Of a DNA stretch of 64,000 bases, positions 37,090-49,400 are shown in pieces. Position 1 is the first letter of the stretch. Every line of letters begins with the position of its first letter. Both the position numbers and the translations under genes were made by a program. Source of the stretch: Choanephora cucurbitarum (taxonomy: Eukaryota; Mucoromycota; Mucoromycetes; Mucorales; Choanephoraceae); the NCBI GenBank assembly GCA_025331435.1, contig JAIWNI010000011.1, forward strand, positions 394,764 to 458,763. Reading direction: 5' to 3'. The notes under the pieces are model-generated. The model made no database searches. It had not been told where the DNA came from and was given only the letters and a program-made list of their open reading frames with translations.

Positions 37090-38755
37090 AAATGAAGGCT
37101 GCCACAAGATTGGATAGAGGATCAAAGAGAACCTATGTAAGAAAGAGACTTCATTGAAGAGACTTGTTTTCACTTTAATGAAAAGATAAGATTACAAGAC
37201 AGAAGAAGACATGCTTCTTCTTCTTCTTGTTGTTGTTCTTGAGGAAGAGAAGCGACGTTATCATCAACATTACTGATGCCTTCAGTGCATCTTCTATCTT
37301 GCATAAAGTATACAAAGATTCATCTGACTTGGTATTATTCTGCTTCTACTGACAGTTGCTTCCGAATGAGTCGTTATGCTGAGAACTAGAAGATAGCCAT
37401 CTAATACAAGAGCACGGTTCATTGAGCATTGCAATGCTTACCATATGGCTTATCTTTCCAATCACAAAACAAGCAATACCAAAATCGATTTCGTACACTT
37501 TCAATCTTTTCTTTTCTCATCTCCTACAGCGTTCAGCTTTGCTTTTCGAAAGCCATCAAGGTCTCTAGGACAAAGAAACAGCACAAAGATGACCTTTCTT
37601 ACCTGGCTTGCTATCTAAGCAGCCGAAAGCTAGAGAAAAACATAGAATACTTTCTGCATTATTGAAAAAGATTTTGCGAAAGGATCTTTCCAAAGGCATG
37701 GAAGATTGTATCAAAGCTAGATCGAATACTTTACTTGACAACTCAAGCAGGTATCAAAGCCGTTCTAGAAAGTGTAATGGATTTGATACACTGCAACTTT
37801 TGCTCTCTGGCTTCGCTCAAAGCATGCAAAGAAAAGCAAAAAAAAAAAAAAAAAAAAAAAAAGAACACAGCCTGTACTCTCAGCTCTATCACTTCCTGAC
37901 AAGGCCTCAAATGAACATCAAGAAGAATTCTAGACACTTTGTTCGCTAAGCAACATCTAAGCTTGGTTCCATCAACATGTAGACACTATTCTTTAGACAT
38001 CAAGTAGCGCTATTCCTGAAGAAGAGATAAAAAAGAAGAAAAAGAAGTAAAGGAAAAGCAAGCTGGAGTTGGAAAAAGGGCCGTACTGATGGACCTGGTG
38101 GGAAGCTCAAAGTCGCTCAGCAGCAAAAGTAGATATTCGTTCCTTATGACTACTTTGCAATACTGAAGGATGCATATGTTGCAAACAATAAAGACAAACA
38201 GTATTGCTGTTTACCAAAAAAAAACAAGTCGTCAACTCTGCTGATGCTGATGTTGCTGCATTCACCGGAAGACTAGACAAAGACTGAGAAGACAAAAAGA
38301 AGAGGAAAAGAGGAAAAGAGGAAAAGAAAAAAAAAGTCTTACAGATTGTATGCAAACTGTCTACATCTTCTGCTACTGTTCATAACAAAACTCTGTCAGA
38401 ATGCCGTACAGCATTCAAGCTACACACTGTATCAAGCCCAATCAGCCCTTAAGACTCTATTTTTCCAAAAAAGCGAGGTAGTCTCTCGAGAGCAAAAAGA
38501 AATCCAAGCACGCAGATGCCTAGACAAGCTGGTAGACAGCAAAAGAAAAGCCATAAATCTCTGCAAGGTACGGAAGGGCAGCAAAGTCAAGAGACGCTCT
38601 GTCTTTGCTTGCAATCGGTTTGTCGGGTCTTTCTTGTGCAGTCCTTGTCCAGCCAATTCTCGCCTTTTCATCTTCTTTCATAAAGTAAAACCCAGCCAAT
38701 TAGGAAGTGAAGAATTCAAGATCGAAGCACCTTCCTTCCTGCAGGAAGAGGAAAA
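37090..38755 (+). repeat. left arm of 1.67-kb inverted repeat
   Basis: Matches 47732-49400 in reverse complement, nearly base for base. Differences I see are one substitution (CCTATGTAAG versus CCAATGTAAG), 25 versus 26 in the long A run and 9 versus 10 in a shorter one. The ends show no terminal inverted repeat and no obvious target-site duplication. Open frames inside (for example 38346-38777) continue past the repeat edge and have no family I recognise. The arm occupies nearly the whole spacer between UPF2 and the RS-rich gene. A dispersed element or a segmental duplication are both possible. Confidence 0.95.
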
Positions 38756-38796
38756 CAACCAATTACGATGCAACTAAGATATAATTTGAAAATCTA

Positions 38797-40332
38797 TTGT
38801 TTTCTGATCGTAAACTCACCCAGATTTCTAACTCCGCATCTGTCTTAATTCGTTGGTCATTTAGATTTATTCCGCTGTGTTGTTCAGCTATACGTTTTCT
38901 CGACAAGATTACAAGACAAAGCAACAAATCATCCGAATTAGAACTAGAGGAGGGCGAAACCGTCAGCCCCTCTCCTTCTCGTTCTCGTTCGCCCTCAGCC
39001 GAAAAAACCAAGACGAATCCCTCTCATCATAACGACTCGCGGAGACGAAAGCAAGAAAAGTATTCTAGCAAAAACCATAATCGCAACAGAAAAGTAAGCC
39101 CTCGTCAGGAATCCATTAGCAGCAGTAGCAGTAGTCGAAGTAGAAGCCGCGGTAATAGCCGTGGTCGAAGTCGTAGTCGCAGTCTTAGCCATAGTCGTGA
39201 ACATGGTCGCAGTCGCGCTCGCACTCATGTTCGTGCTCGGAGCCGTACTCGAAGTAGAAGCTCTAGCCGCACTCGAGACGACAGACGACGAGAGAACAGG
39301 AGAAGTCGTTATCGCTCTCGCTCGCCGAAAAGGCCTAGACGTAGCCATAGTCGATCGACCAGTCCATCACCTTCTACAAGACGTACTGAGAAACGTAGTC
39401 GACGCAGAAGTTCTGATCGATACAGTACAGAGAACCGTCAAAACAGCATCAAGAAGCAACAAGATTCATCTGACAAAAACAAACCAAAAAAGACAATATC
39501 AGAACCCTACAAGAAATTACCGCCGGCGGAAGAAAAATCTGGTGCTGTCTTGTCAGCAACTGCATCAAATGCAGATGCGACTGAACAATGCAAATTGTTC
39601 AACACAAGGTAATATACACCAAAGAGTATAAATGCATTGGCTCACCTTTTTATCAGATTCAGTCAGTTGGCGCATGCAAGCAAAAGAAGAGGCGATAGTC
39701 AGTCAGATGTGACAATGAGTGTTTTGGATCATTTCTACTCATTGTGCGACTATATATTAAGCTTTTATTATGCCGATAAGAACAACACACAAATGTCATT
39801 TAGACAAGCTTCTCAAGCATGGAGAAGTTTGTTTCCATTTACAGACAATCTCTTGAAAAAGTTGGAACAACAGAAACACCTTGTACTTTACGGACTTTGT
39901 GCTCGCCTAGTTTCCCTTGTGCGCTATTATATATTTAGTCGACTTTCTATTTCCACTCAACTTAAGCTAAAAAATTACTTGTCTCAAGAAAAAGGTAATG
40001 ATGACCGCAATTGCCTAGAATCATCGGCAAGTATATTTCGAGAATTTGAAAGAGCAGAGCAATGGTATCGTGTATCTGAGAAGCACTTCAACTATGCTAG
40101 TATGACAACAGATTTTCCACAAACATTCCAACAAGTTTGCGTAGAAGGAAATTTGCTTGCTGGCATTTCTATAGGCGGAGAAGCCGGTATCTCATTAGAG
40201 CCTATGTTTCCATTTACGCCATATTCTCCACTGCATCATGCCGCCATTGTATCTAAATGCATGTTAAAGGAGTTTGTTCACCAAAAGAAATTGGAGCATC
40301 AGCCCATCTTAAAACCAGAAGAATTTGTGTAA
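38797..40332 (+). CDS. RS-domain protein with conserved helical C-terminus
   Basis: Exons 38797-39608 and 39657-40332, one 48-nt intron (GTAATA...TATCAG) that keeps frame; 495 residues. Residues about 55-210 are dense in Arg-Ser dipeptides (SRSPSAEK, RSRSRGNSRGRSRSRS), as in splicing and nuclear-speckle proteins, but no RRM is present. The C-terminal 220 residues look globular and helical (SQLAHASKRRGD, VLDHFYSLCDYILSFYYADK, LYGLCARLVSLVRYYIFSRL). This layout weakly recalls the AF4/FMR2 C-terminal homology domain; that is a guess from pattern. The first 45 residues (FSDRKLTQISNSASV...) are unlike the rest, so the true start could be further downstream. The chosen ATG is only 41 bp from the repeat arm, so the promoter must lie in the repeat. 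Confidence 0.75.
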
Positions 40333-40780
40333 ATAACTTGGCATTTTCTGTAAATTTTAGACGTACGCTTATTAATAAAATAATACACTAATTTTATCAT
40401 CAAGTCAAAAGAGAAAGCCTATTTGAAGACACGGTTATCTTATGTAAGTCCACATTTAGCACAGTTTGTTCTACGAGTTTTGTAATACATCAGAAATCAA
40501 AAGTAAAAACAATATATAGATATGGATCACAGATGAAGTTGTCTTACGTTTAAATGCAAGACATGTAACCTTCCAACGTGTTCCATTGTTTGCCGCTTTT
40601 ATTTATATTTAGTGTCACTGATACAAATAATAGTCTTGTACTTCTAAAACGAAGTATTCCTTGAGAACACACAATTACTAAATATGTTACTAAAGATATG
40701 TCAAAACAATTTATTTATATACAATGTCTAATAAAAAGATATAGATTCTATCAAACTAATGTGCTAGAATTCGTGAGCAC
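40333..40780. other. short spacer between convergent genes
   Basis: 3'-to-3' spacer of the RS-rich gene and the OYE gene, AT-rich with AATAAA-like sequence at 40374. Nothing else seen. Confidence 0.4.
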
Positions 40781-41884
40781 TTAGTTCTTGGTATCATAGA
40801 AAGGATAATCATTGTAGCCAACGGGATCATAAGTGTAGAAAGTAGAACGATCATACTTGTTGAGTTCCCAACCGTTACGGATACGTTCAGGAAGATCAGG
40901 GTTAGCAATGAAAGCACGGCCAAAGGCAATCAAGTTACCGGTCTTATTGGCGGTTTCAATAGCATGAGGAATATTGGTGGAGAAACCACTGGCGGCAACA
41001 AAAGGACCCTTCCAGATTTGGCGATAAGGTTCAAGAGTATCAGCGGAGTTAGTTTCATCATTAAGGAAGTTAGCACGAGCTTCAATAAAGTGAAGGTAAG
41101 CCAAATCAGGGTGGTTTTGTTGAAGTTGAGAAGTCAAGTAGCTCCAAGTTTCGACAACAGTATCATCATGCATGTCTTGGAATGAACCTCCAGGAGAGAA
41201 ACGAATGGCAGTACGATCAGCACCAATGGCATCGACAATAGCATCGATAACTTCAAAAGCGAAACGAGCTCTGTTTTCGAGGGAACCACCATACTGGTCA
41301 GTACGCTTGTTAGTGCCTGAATTAATGAATTGGTCGACAAGGTAGCCGTTAGCACCATGAATTTCAACACCATCAAAGCCGGCTTCGATGGCATTCAAGG
41401 CTGCTTGACGGTAATCTTGAACAATAGCCTTGATTTCGTCAACGGTAAGAGGGCGAGGAACTTCGTGATCAACTCCAAACATGTTCTTGCCAGAGATAGG
41501 GATGTCAGAAGCTGAGACAATTTGTTCTTGGTTGGGGTTGAAGCTCTTGAGGCCAGCACGGCCAACGTGCCAGAGTTGCAAATAAATGACACCCTTCTTC
41601 TCATGAACAGCTTCGGTGATCTTCTTCCAGGCTTCGATTTGTTCCTTGGTGTAAATACCAGGAGCTTGAGGATAGCTACCTGCAAGACGGTTGATGTAAG
41701 TAGCTTCAGTGATCAAAAGACCACCTTCAGTAGCTCTTTGCTTGTAGTGTTTAACTTGAAGATCGGTAGGGACAGCCTCAGGTGTAGCTCTGAAACGAGT
41801 CAAAGGAGCAAGGACGACACGATGCTTGAGTTCGTTCTTACCAACCTTGATGGGGGCAAACAAAGCAGAGTCAGCAGCAGACAT
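40781..41884 (-). CDS. OYE2: Old Yellow Enzyme, NADPH-dependent flavin ene-reductase
   Basis: A single-exon 367-residue TIM-barrel flavoprotein that reduces activated C=C bonds with NADPH. FMN and active-site features are visible: VVLAPLTRFRA near the N-terminus (the threonine that tunes the flavin), LQLWHVGRAG, the substrate-anion-binding His/Asn pair in EIHGANGYLVDQFI (about residues 175 and 178), NKRTDQYGGSLENRARF and the FMN-phosphate region LIAFGRAFIANPDLPER. The codons are strongly biased, as in the S-adenosylhomocysteinase gene, which suggests high expression (inference). The lack of introns contrasts with its neighbours. The physiological substrate is unknown. Confidence 0.95.
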   Translation of the reverse strand: MSAADSALFAPIKVGKNELKHRVVLAPLTRFRATPEAVPTDLQVKHYKQRATEGGLLITEATYINRLAGSYPQAPGIYTKEQIEAWKKITEAVHEKKGVIYLQLWHVGRAGLKSFNPNQEQIVSASDIPISGKNMFGVDHEVPRPLTVDEIKAIVQDYRQAALNAIEAGFDGVEIHGANGYLVDQFINSGTNKRTDQYGGSLENRARFAFEVIDAIVDAIGADRTAIRFSPGGSFQDMHDDTVVETWSYLTSQLQQNHPDLAYLHFIEARANFLNDETNSADTLEPYRQIWKGPFVAASGFSTNIPHAIETANKTGNLIAFGRAFIANPDLPERIRNGWELNKYDRSTFYTYDPVGYNDYPFYDTKN

Positions 41885-41973
41885 TTTTCTTTAGGTTTGA
41901 AATGGGAGTAATTCTCTAAAGTTCTTTTTATTTCTGCCTTTTTATACATTTGACAAGTCAGGGTCAATTACTA

Positions 41974-41987
41974 ATATATATATATAT
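41974..41987 (-). promoter_or_regulatory. TATA-like run upstream of OYE
   Basis: An alternating AT run about 90 bp before the OYE ATG, on the side expected for a promoter, in front of a gene whose codon use suggests strong expression. Assignment rests on position and composition only. Confidence 0.35.
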
Positions 41988-43522
41988 TTCAAGATCAGAC
42001 GACACTGTCTTTTTTTAGTAACCATCGTCAACTACGATTTGTCCATTTTTTTGTGTATCAAATTGCTTGCACCATCTAGCAAAGTCGACATCGTCATACC
42101 AAAGTTAGAAAGGCAGATTGTTCTATTTCTAGGCGGAGGATACCATGGCACAATTGAAAGTCAAGAAGTATATCAGTTGCTTGGTACAAATGTCGAATAT
42201 ACTAGAATATTACTAAGATTTCTTTCTAATTTTTTCATGTCCAGATAAGAGAAAACAACTAAACACATTTAACAACGAATTAAATCACCTATAAGATTGA
42301 ATGGAGTATTATATTTGCCGAAATTGAAGTTTACCTCCAAATTCGAACTCTTTCTTATAGACTTTGAAGAGCCAATACTAGCTAATCATTGGATCGGTTT
42401 ATTGATCACTCACAGCCTGAATAGATGAAAAATGAGAAGGACCTAGTGTTTAAACTGATAAAAAAAAAGAGATTAAGCAGATCATTACTTTGATTAGAAG
42501 AGAAAAGACAATCATTCTTATTGCCAAGTATTCTCAACTACAAAAAGCACATGCACAATCTTGACAGGGCTTCCAGTAAAAAAAATCAGATTTATTACGA
42601 TCCAGACAATTGATTCCTTAAACTTTGTGCAACAGTGCAGAAACATAAAAAGTAAAAACGAATTAGTGGAATAAGATGTTCATTTTGTAAATCGTAAGGT
42701 ATCTCGCAATGCGTCTTACCTCTCTCTTCTCAACAATCTTCCAAAGACAAAAACAAATGAATAAGGAATTCAAACAGTTTCTTTTATGTCATCAGAGTAT
42801 GCTAGATTGTCTCTGAGAACGCTTTAAACCTTATTAGGAATCTAACTCAGTCTATCGCTTGACACAAGCAAGCAGTTTATAAGGTGTATTCTGTTGATTA
42901 ATCCTATGGTTACTGATAGTTGAATTTAACACTATATATGTTTGTAACTAAAACAAGTACATCTAGTCATTTTAAGAATATAACATAGAGGGACAGTGTA
43001 ATGTTGTAAAAGTTCAAAAAAGGAAACCAACTTTTGAATTTGTTTATTTCCAAATATTGCTTAACAAATGACAAGAGTAAATGGTATGAGTACTTGCAAG
43101 CAGTTGAATTGAATAAAGACATAATCCCCTTTCTCTTCATTTTTTTATTATTTATGCAGGCTTGTGTAACACAGCCCTGAAACTGTGCTAACTTAAAGTT
43201 AAGATTTCCTTGTGTGTATAGTAACTTGGACTCCTCTTGTGCCATCAACTAATGCTTCTTTAAATAATACTTTTTCCAAATTAAATGACATGTACACAAC
43301 AGTAGTGAGTTTAGAGCACCAGGTCTTCAAAAAAGAAGTTGTCTGCATATGTTTATTTTGTTTCTTCTTGTTTAACCTTGAAAAAAGAAGTGATATTCGC
43401 AGATTTGACTGTGGTTGTACTTGCCTTTCTTGTTGTCACTTTTTTCTTTTTTGTCAGGGCAGTCGAATTGATTGCCTATCCAGGTAAAAAGCATGAATGA
43501 TAAAAGACTTTAAATTAGTGCT
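41988..43522. other. spacer, no gene recognised
   Basis: Between the OYE promoter and the 3' end of the MutY gene. Frames such as 42039-42248 and 43212-43487 on the plus strand resemble nothing I know. Confidence 0.4.
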
Positions 43523-45230
43523 CTAAATGGGACTCACTTTATGCTTTTCTAACAATTTAAGCGCTTTCTTGAGCCCTGTTGGTATAGGCGAGCTTTTGAG
43601 TTCTTCTAGTGTGACCCACTTGATTTGGTCTGTGTTGCTCGCTTCCTCATTAGTATCATCTTCATATTGAATCCATTCAACGTGATACACCTTCCGAATG
43701 TGCGAGAACAGATGGACAACGTTGCCTAAATCTTGTCTTACAGGGCTTCCTAATTCTAACTGATATCTTTGTCTCAAGAAGTCTGTTGATCTTGAAACAC
43801 GGGTTTGATAGGATGTGCCTAAAGATTCTAATTCAAGACTAGGAAACTCCCATAAGCCAGCCAATAGGCCTGTGTCAGGTCTTTTTGATATTAAATACAA
43901 AGGTTCTTTTTCTCTTGCTATAATTCTCTCTACGATAAAGACAGCGCACTCTATTGTATATATTTTGAGCGATGCATTCCTTGTTTATATTCCACCTTTT
44001 TTTGGGACTTCATATTCAATTACCTTCATCTCGAGGTGGCTTTTTTTCTACCTTAAGTGGGTACCTAGTGACAGCATAGTCTTCTTCTGATAAATCGGAT
44101 TGTATTTCATGACATGTGGAGCATTCTAGTATTCGATCCATCAGTATCCATATCCAGTAATGATCAAGCTAAGTAATTACCGTGTTCAATAGAAGCCATC
44201 TTTCGTTTGTTCTTCTTTTCATCAAAAAATCCATTTTTAGACATCTCTTTTGCTGTCTTGAGCTGATGCAATGCTCTACAATCTGTATTCAAAGGGCACA
44301 CTGCACAATCTGGATTTTGGGGCGTGCAGATCCTTGCTCCTAGTTCCATCATGGCTTGATTGAAGTCGCCAGGATTAGAGTGACTGACTAGATTGGCAGC
44401 AATATCCCAAAAAAGATCGACTGTCTTGGCCTTTTTAGGATCTGCATGAATGGCTCTCCAACGCGCAATCACGCGAATGACGTTACCATCTACAACGGGT
44501 GTAGGTTCACCAAAGACAATGGATGCTACTGCGCCTGCTGTATATCTGCCCACACCAGGTATTTCTTGTTGTAAATCTTTTGCACTGTCTGGCAAAAGAC
44601 CATCTAGTTCATTCACTACCTTTTGTGCACCTTCCCATAATCGCTTCGCTCTAGAGTAGTAACCCAAGCCTGCCCATAAGGTATTGACTTTCTCGATATC
44701 TGCAGCAGCTAAATCTTTTATAGTTGGAAAGGCTGACATCCATCGATTGTAATAATCAATGACAGTAGCTACTTGCGTCTGTTAAACTGTCAAATTAGCC
44801 TAGGCTGAGCATACCTTATTCCTATTGATATTACCTGCTGAAGCATGATTTCGCTCACCCAGACTGGTGAACAGTAGTGATCAGGATCTACTCAACGTAT
44901 ATATTCATGTGTCATACCTTCATATGCTCTTTGACCTAAACGCTGTTATGGCAATCGTCATAAGGAATAATCTGTCAGTCAAAAGAGGAGACATATAAGC
45001 AACTAGAGCTTCCTACTTACTTGTCTGTCCCATGTCTTGTCATTGTCTTGTCTCCATGGCATGTTGGTTCTCTTTTCAGCATGATACCACTCAAGTAAAT
45101 TATTTTGTGCTCGAAGTTTCTCTTCTTCTGTCACACTATGATAAATGTCTGCATGGAATAAACGTCGACTGGAAACACATTCCTCAATAGCTACTGTCGA
45201 GTCGGACAGATTAGCTTTTCTGCTGTTCAT
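43523..45230 (-). CDS. MUTYH: adenine DNA glycosylase MutY/MUTYH
   Basis: Removes adenine mispaired with 8-oxoguanine. Exons 45230-45021, 44942-44918, 44863-44835, 44778-44181, 44125-44024, 43950-43523; 463 residues. The two mini-exons of 25 and 29 nt rebuild [17 protein letters not shown] exactly, with catalytic Glu83. Then come the helix-hairpin-helix ([15 protein letters not shown]) and the catalytic Asp in [13 protein letters not shown]. The iron-sulphur ligands are C-x6-C-x2-C-x5-C in [17 protein letters not shown]. The C-terminal half is the NUDIX-like 8-oxoG reader ([36 protein letters not shown]). The N-terminal 45 residues carry Ser, Thr and Arg and may include a targeting signal. 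All key residues are present, so the enzyme should be active. Confidence 0.95.
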
Positions 45231-45339
45231 TACTTTATAAAAAAAATTGGATACGCGATTGATTTATTCCCCAAAAAAAGAAAAAAAAAAAGACGCGTTA
45301 CTGAGATTAAATATTTTCAGTAAGCCAATGGTATGTGTT

Positions 45340-46937
45340 TTAAAACTAAAAAGCGAGAAAGTTTAGATAGGAAATCATACAAAGTAAATCAACTTACTCT
45401 AATTTGATAAGAACCAGCTCTTGTCATATAACGCACCCATTTGACAGATTGGTATCCACTCTTCTCAAACACCTTTAAAAATCTGACAAGAAGACCTGAA
45501 GAAGTGAACATAAGAACCTGGAAATCCATTGAAATTGGTGGTCTTGACCAAACACGTTTATGTGTCATTGAACTCAAGACTGCTTCACCACTCAGGTGAA
45601 ATTCTGCTTGACCTTGGAATCGAGGAATTCTATTGTATGTTAGTTGTTATGTTCCTGGATGAGATCATTGTACGTACTTCCAGATAATACAATTTTCAGA
45701 GGGAGCATATTTTGCCTTTCCACCTGAACCTACTTTCACCTCCACTTTAGCTGAGTTCAAAGGTGTGGGGATTCGCAGAACAACATTGTTGGCATATAGT
45801 TTAGGCGAGAAGTTGGCTCGAATGCTGATGTTATATTCAACACGGGTATTACCAATCTCTGTCACAACAGGATGTACCTTAAAGGGCAAATTGACGTTTT
45901 CAGTAGTTCGATATCTAATATGCCGTCAATTAATATTGATTACAACAGAAACTAAGTCGACTTACTTCATCAATTCAAATTCACCATCAGGAGGTACAAA
46001 ACTGATAGTTCGATCACTATCGAATTTACCTAGTTTGACGCATTGATGGAATTGACAGTCATCAATCTCTACTGCGTTTGTACGACGAGCACTACCAGCA
46101 GAATGTCAACCAAAAGTAATACCAACAAGTAGATCATCACTTACGTGGTACGATTGACAGCATCTTTATCAAGCAATAATTTGTCATTCAGGCCAAATTT
46201 ACACTCGGGTGTTCCAGAAAGATAAGCTCGCATCAGGATTTGCCCTGCTACATCTGCTCTCAATATAGTGCCTGTATTACTCATCAATAGATTCACACTC
46301 TCAATGACATCAATAAACGCCTCATTCTTTCTGTACTTGATGTCGTTTCTTCTCCAAGAGATAGCACCTGTAGCCTGAATTGTAATTCTGCTCGAATCTT
46401 CAACTGCTCTTTCAGACTTGACACCCTCAGTTGTAATGTACATCTTGAGGGTATCTGTCTCACTGTTCTGTGGATACCCAAAATCCAATATTTCTATCGC
46501 ATGCGTCAGTGATTGAACAAGAAAGATAGAGATCTCATTTACCATCCAACAATTCATAAATAAGTACGAAATTGTTCTTGACAGCTTCTTCATCAAACTT
46601 GCCAAAATAACTACGTCCAATATTGACAACTCGATAACAAAACTCGAATATGAGGGCTGCATTGGCGTTCCATTTAGTGACTGCCACAATGTAGAGGTTT
46701 TCATGGCGTACATGGAAAAATGATGTTGAACCTAGTGTGACAATGGGTGATCGTACGTCTGTATTGGAGATGACCTGGATACGAAAGATATCTGCCACTG
46801 AGCGTCTTTTATTTCCCTTCAAGTCAATTCTTAGGCCCTCATCTGAAACAGTAAAACACTTACCTCAGGTCATGTCGGTATAAGCGAGAAATGAGTACTT
46901 CGCCTTTTTGGTTGTAGATGAAGAAGGCACTAATCAT
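45340..46937 (-). CDS. AP2M1: AP-2 clathrin adaptor mu subunit
   Basis: The cargo-binding medium chain of the AP-2 complex at the plasma membrane. Exons 46937-46864, 46805-46543, 46493-46145, 46091-45966, 45914-45678, 45629-45398 and 45345-45340; 428 residues against about 435 in animals. The longin domain starts [20 protein letters not shown] and includes [36 protein letters not shown] is strongly conserved. The mu-homology domain has [65 protein letters not shown] and [13 protein letters not shown]. The pattern matches mu2 better than mu1 or mu3. The last intron could be left unspliced, ending QIRVS instead of QIRF. Confidence 0.94.
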
Positions 46938-47731
46938 AGTTGTCACAGGTTGAGATGGAGACTCCAAGAAAAAAGAGAAGCAAGAATAAAAGAGAAAATC
47001 ATTAAAATTAAAGGTGGGTGCACAATTACTTTATGTTGAAAGTCCGTTGCTGTTGATTAAACAACTTATATGCTGGCACTAAGCAATGGATTGTGCCAAA
47101 TCTTACTCCCAATGCTTTTGTTGGTCATTCAATTAATTGACTGATAGAATGAAAAAGCAAATTACTGCTATAGTAATTGATACACTCTATCCTTTAAAAC
47201 GACATACTTATTTATGCAACACTCAACAAATAGACACAGCATTTAAGGTATTCTGTCATTCCTGTTCCGATGAATGACAAAACTAGAGACTTGTTTGCTA
47301 ACAGTTTCTCTGGCATGAATTACCTTTAAGTCGTTTCTACTGATTCAATTGAAAAGTATGATGCTTTTTGAGTGTGCACTAAATGATGCTAAAGACACAA
47401 CATGTTGAAAAGCTACAGACTGAACTGACAAGAGAGAGCGTCTACTGTAATGCAGGTAGTCAAAAAACAAAGAGAAGTCTCAATCGTCTTTCTTTACAGA
47501 GATGTCTTGAAGAATAATTTCCTTCCAGGTACATTTAGGACAGAAGTTATGCTAATATACTAATGTTGTTTTTCAGCTTCCAAAGAAATGTAGTGAACCT
47601 TTAGTGAAGCTGATTCTTCATTGTTGTATTTGCCAAATACAAACACTTTTCATACGTTCAATAACCTCTCTTTCTTAGCTAAAATATCTATCATGTAGCA
47701 AACAAGACAGTTAGAGAGTCGCAGTTAGCCA
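46938..47731. other. spacer upstream of AP-2 mu
   Basis: Promoter side of the AP-2 mu gene up to the right repeat arm. No gene or RNA feature recognised. Confidence 0.4.
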
Positions 47732-48621
47732 TTTTCCTCTTCCTGCAGGAAGGAAGGTGCTTCGATCTTGAATTCTTCACTTCCTAATTGGCTGGGTTTT
47801 ACTTTATGAAAGAAGATGAAAAGGCGAGAATTGGCTGGACAAGGACTGCACAAGAAAGACCCGACAAACCGATTGCAAGCAAAGACAGAGCGTCTCTTGA
47901 CTTTGCTGCCCTTCCGTACCTTGCAGAGATTTATGGCTTTTCTTTTGCTGTCTACCAGCTTGTCTAGGCATCTGCGTGCTTGGATTTCTTTTTGCTCTCG
48001 AGAGACTACCTCGCTTTTTTGGAAAAATAGAGTCTTAAGGGCTGATTGGGCTTGATACAGTGTGTAGCTTGAATGCTGTACGGCATTCTGACAGAGTTTT
48101 GTTATGAACAGTAGCAGAAGATGTAGACAGTTTGCATACAATCTGTAAGACTTTTTTTTTTCTTTTCCTCTTTTCCTCTTTTCCTCTTCTTTTTGTCTTC
48201 TCAGTCTTTGTCTAGTCTTCCGGTGAATGCAGCAACATCAGCATCAGCAGAGTTGACGACTTGTTTTTTTTTGGTAAACAGCAATACTGTTTGTCTTTAT
48301 TGTTTGCAACATATGCATCCTTCAGTATTGCAAAGTAGTCATAAGGAACGAATATCTACTTTTGCTGCTGAGCGACTTTGAGCTTCCCACCAGGTCCATC
48401 AGTACGGCCCTTTTTCCAACTCCAGCTTGCTTTTCCTTTACTTCTTTTTCTTCTTTTTTATCTCTTCTTCAGGAATAGCGCTACTTGATGTCTAAAGAAT
48501 AGTGTCTACATGTTGATGGAACCAAGCTTAGATGTTGCTTAGCGAACAAAGTGTCTAGAATTCTTCTTGATGTTCATTTGAGGCCTTGTCAGGAAGTGAT
48601 AGAGCTGAGAGTACAGGCTGT

Positions 48622-48652
<31 letters not shown>

Positions 48653-49400
48653 GCTTTTCTTTGCATGCTTTGAGCGAAGCCAGAGAGCAAAAGTTGCAGT
48701 GTATCAAATCCATTACACTTTCTAGAACGGCTTTGATACCTGCTTGAGTTGTCAAGTAAAGTATTCGATCTAGCTTTGATACAATCTTCCATGCCTTTGG
48801 AAAGATCCTTTCGCAAAATCTTTTTCAATAATGCAGAAAGTATTCTATGTTTTTCTCTAGCTTTCGGCTGCTTAGATAGCAAGCCAGGTAAGAAAGGTCA
48901 TCTTTGTGCTGTTTCTTTGTCCTAGAGACCTTGATGGCTTTCGAAAAGCAAAGCTGAACGCTGTAGGAGATGAGAAAAGAAAAGATTGAAAGTGTACGAA
49001 ATCGATTTTGGTATTGCTTGTTTTGTGATTGGAAAGATAAGCCATATGGTAAGCATTGCAATGCTCAATGAACCGTGCTCTTGTATTAGATGGCTATCTT
49101 CTAGTTCTCAGCATAACGACTCATTCGGAAGCAACTGTCAGTAGAAGCAGAATAATACCAAGTCAGATGAATCTTTGTATACTTTATGCAAGATAGAAGA
49201 TGCACTGAAGGCATCAGTAATGTTGATGATAACGTCGCTTCTCTTCCTCAAGAACAACAACAAGAAGAAGAAGAAGCATGTCTTCTTCTGTCTTGTAATC
49301 TTATCTTTTCATTAAAGTGAAAACAAGTCTCTTCAATGAAGTCTCTTTCTTACATTGGTTCTCTTTGATCCTCTATCCAATCTTGTGGCAGCCTTCATTT
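47732..49400 (-). repeat. right arm of 1.67-kb inverted repeat
   Basis: Reverse complement of 37090-38755, 1669 against 1666 bp. The flanks (TTAGCCA before, ACCGATTATT after) share nothing with the flanks of the left arm, so the repeat edges are sharp at both sites. About 9 kb of unique sequence with four genes separates the arms. Confidence 0.95.

Noticed and set aside
38725..38755. Helitron origin for the inverted repeat, because TTCCTGCAGGAA near one end could form a terminal hairpin
   Set aside because: There is no CTRR end after the hairpin, no TC start and no A/T insertion site at either copy.
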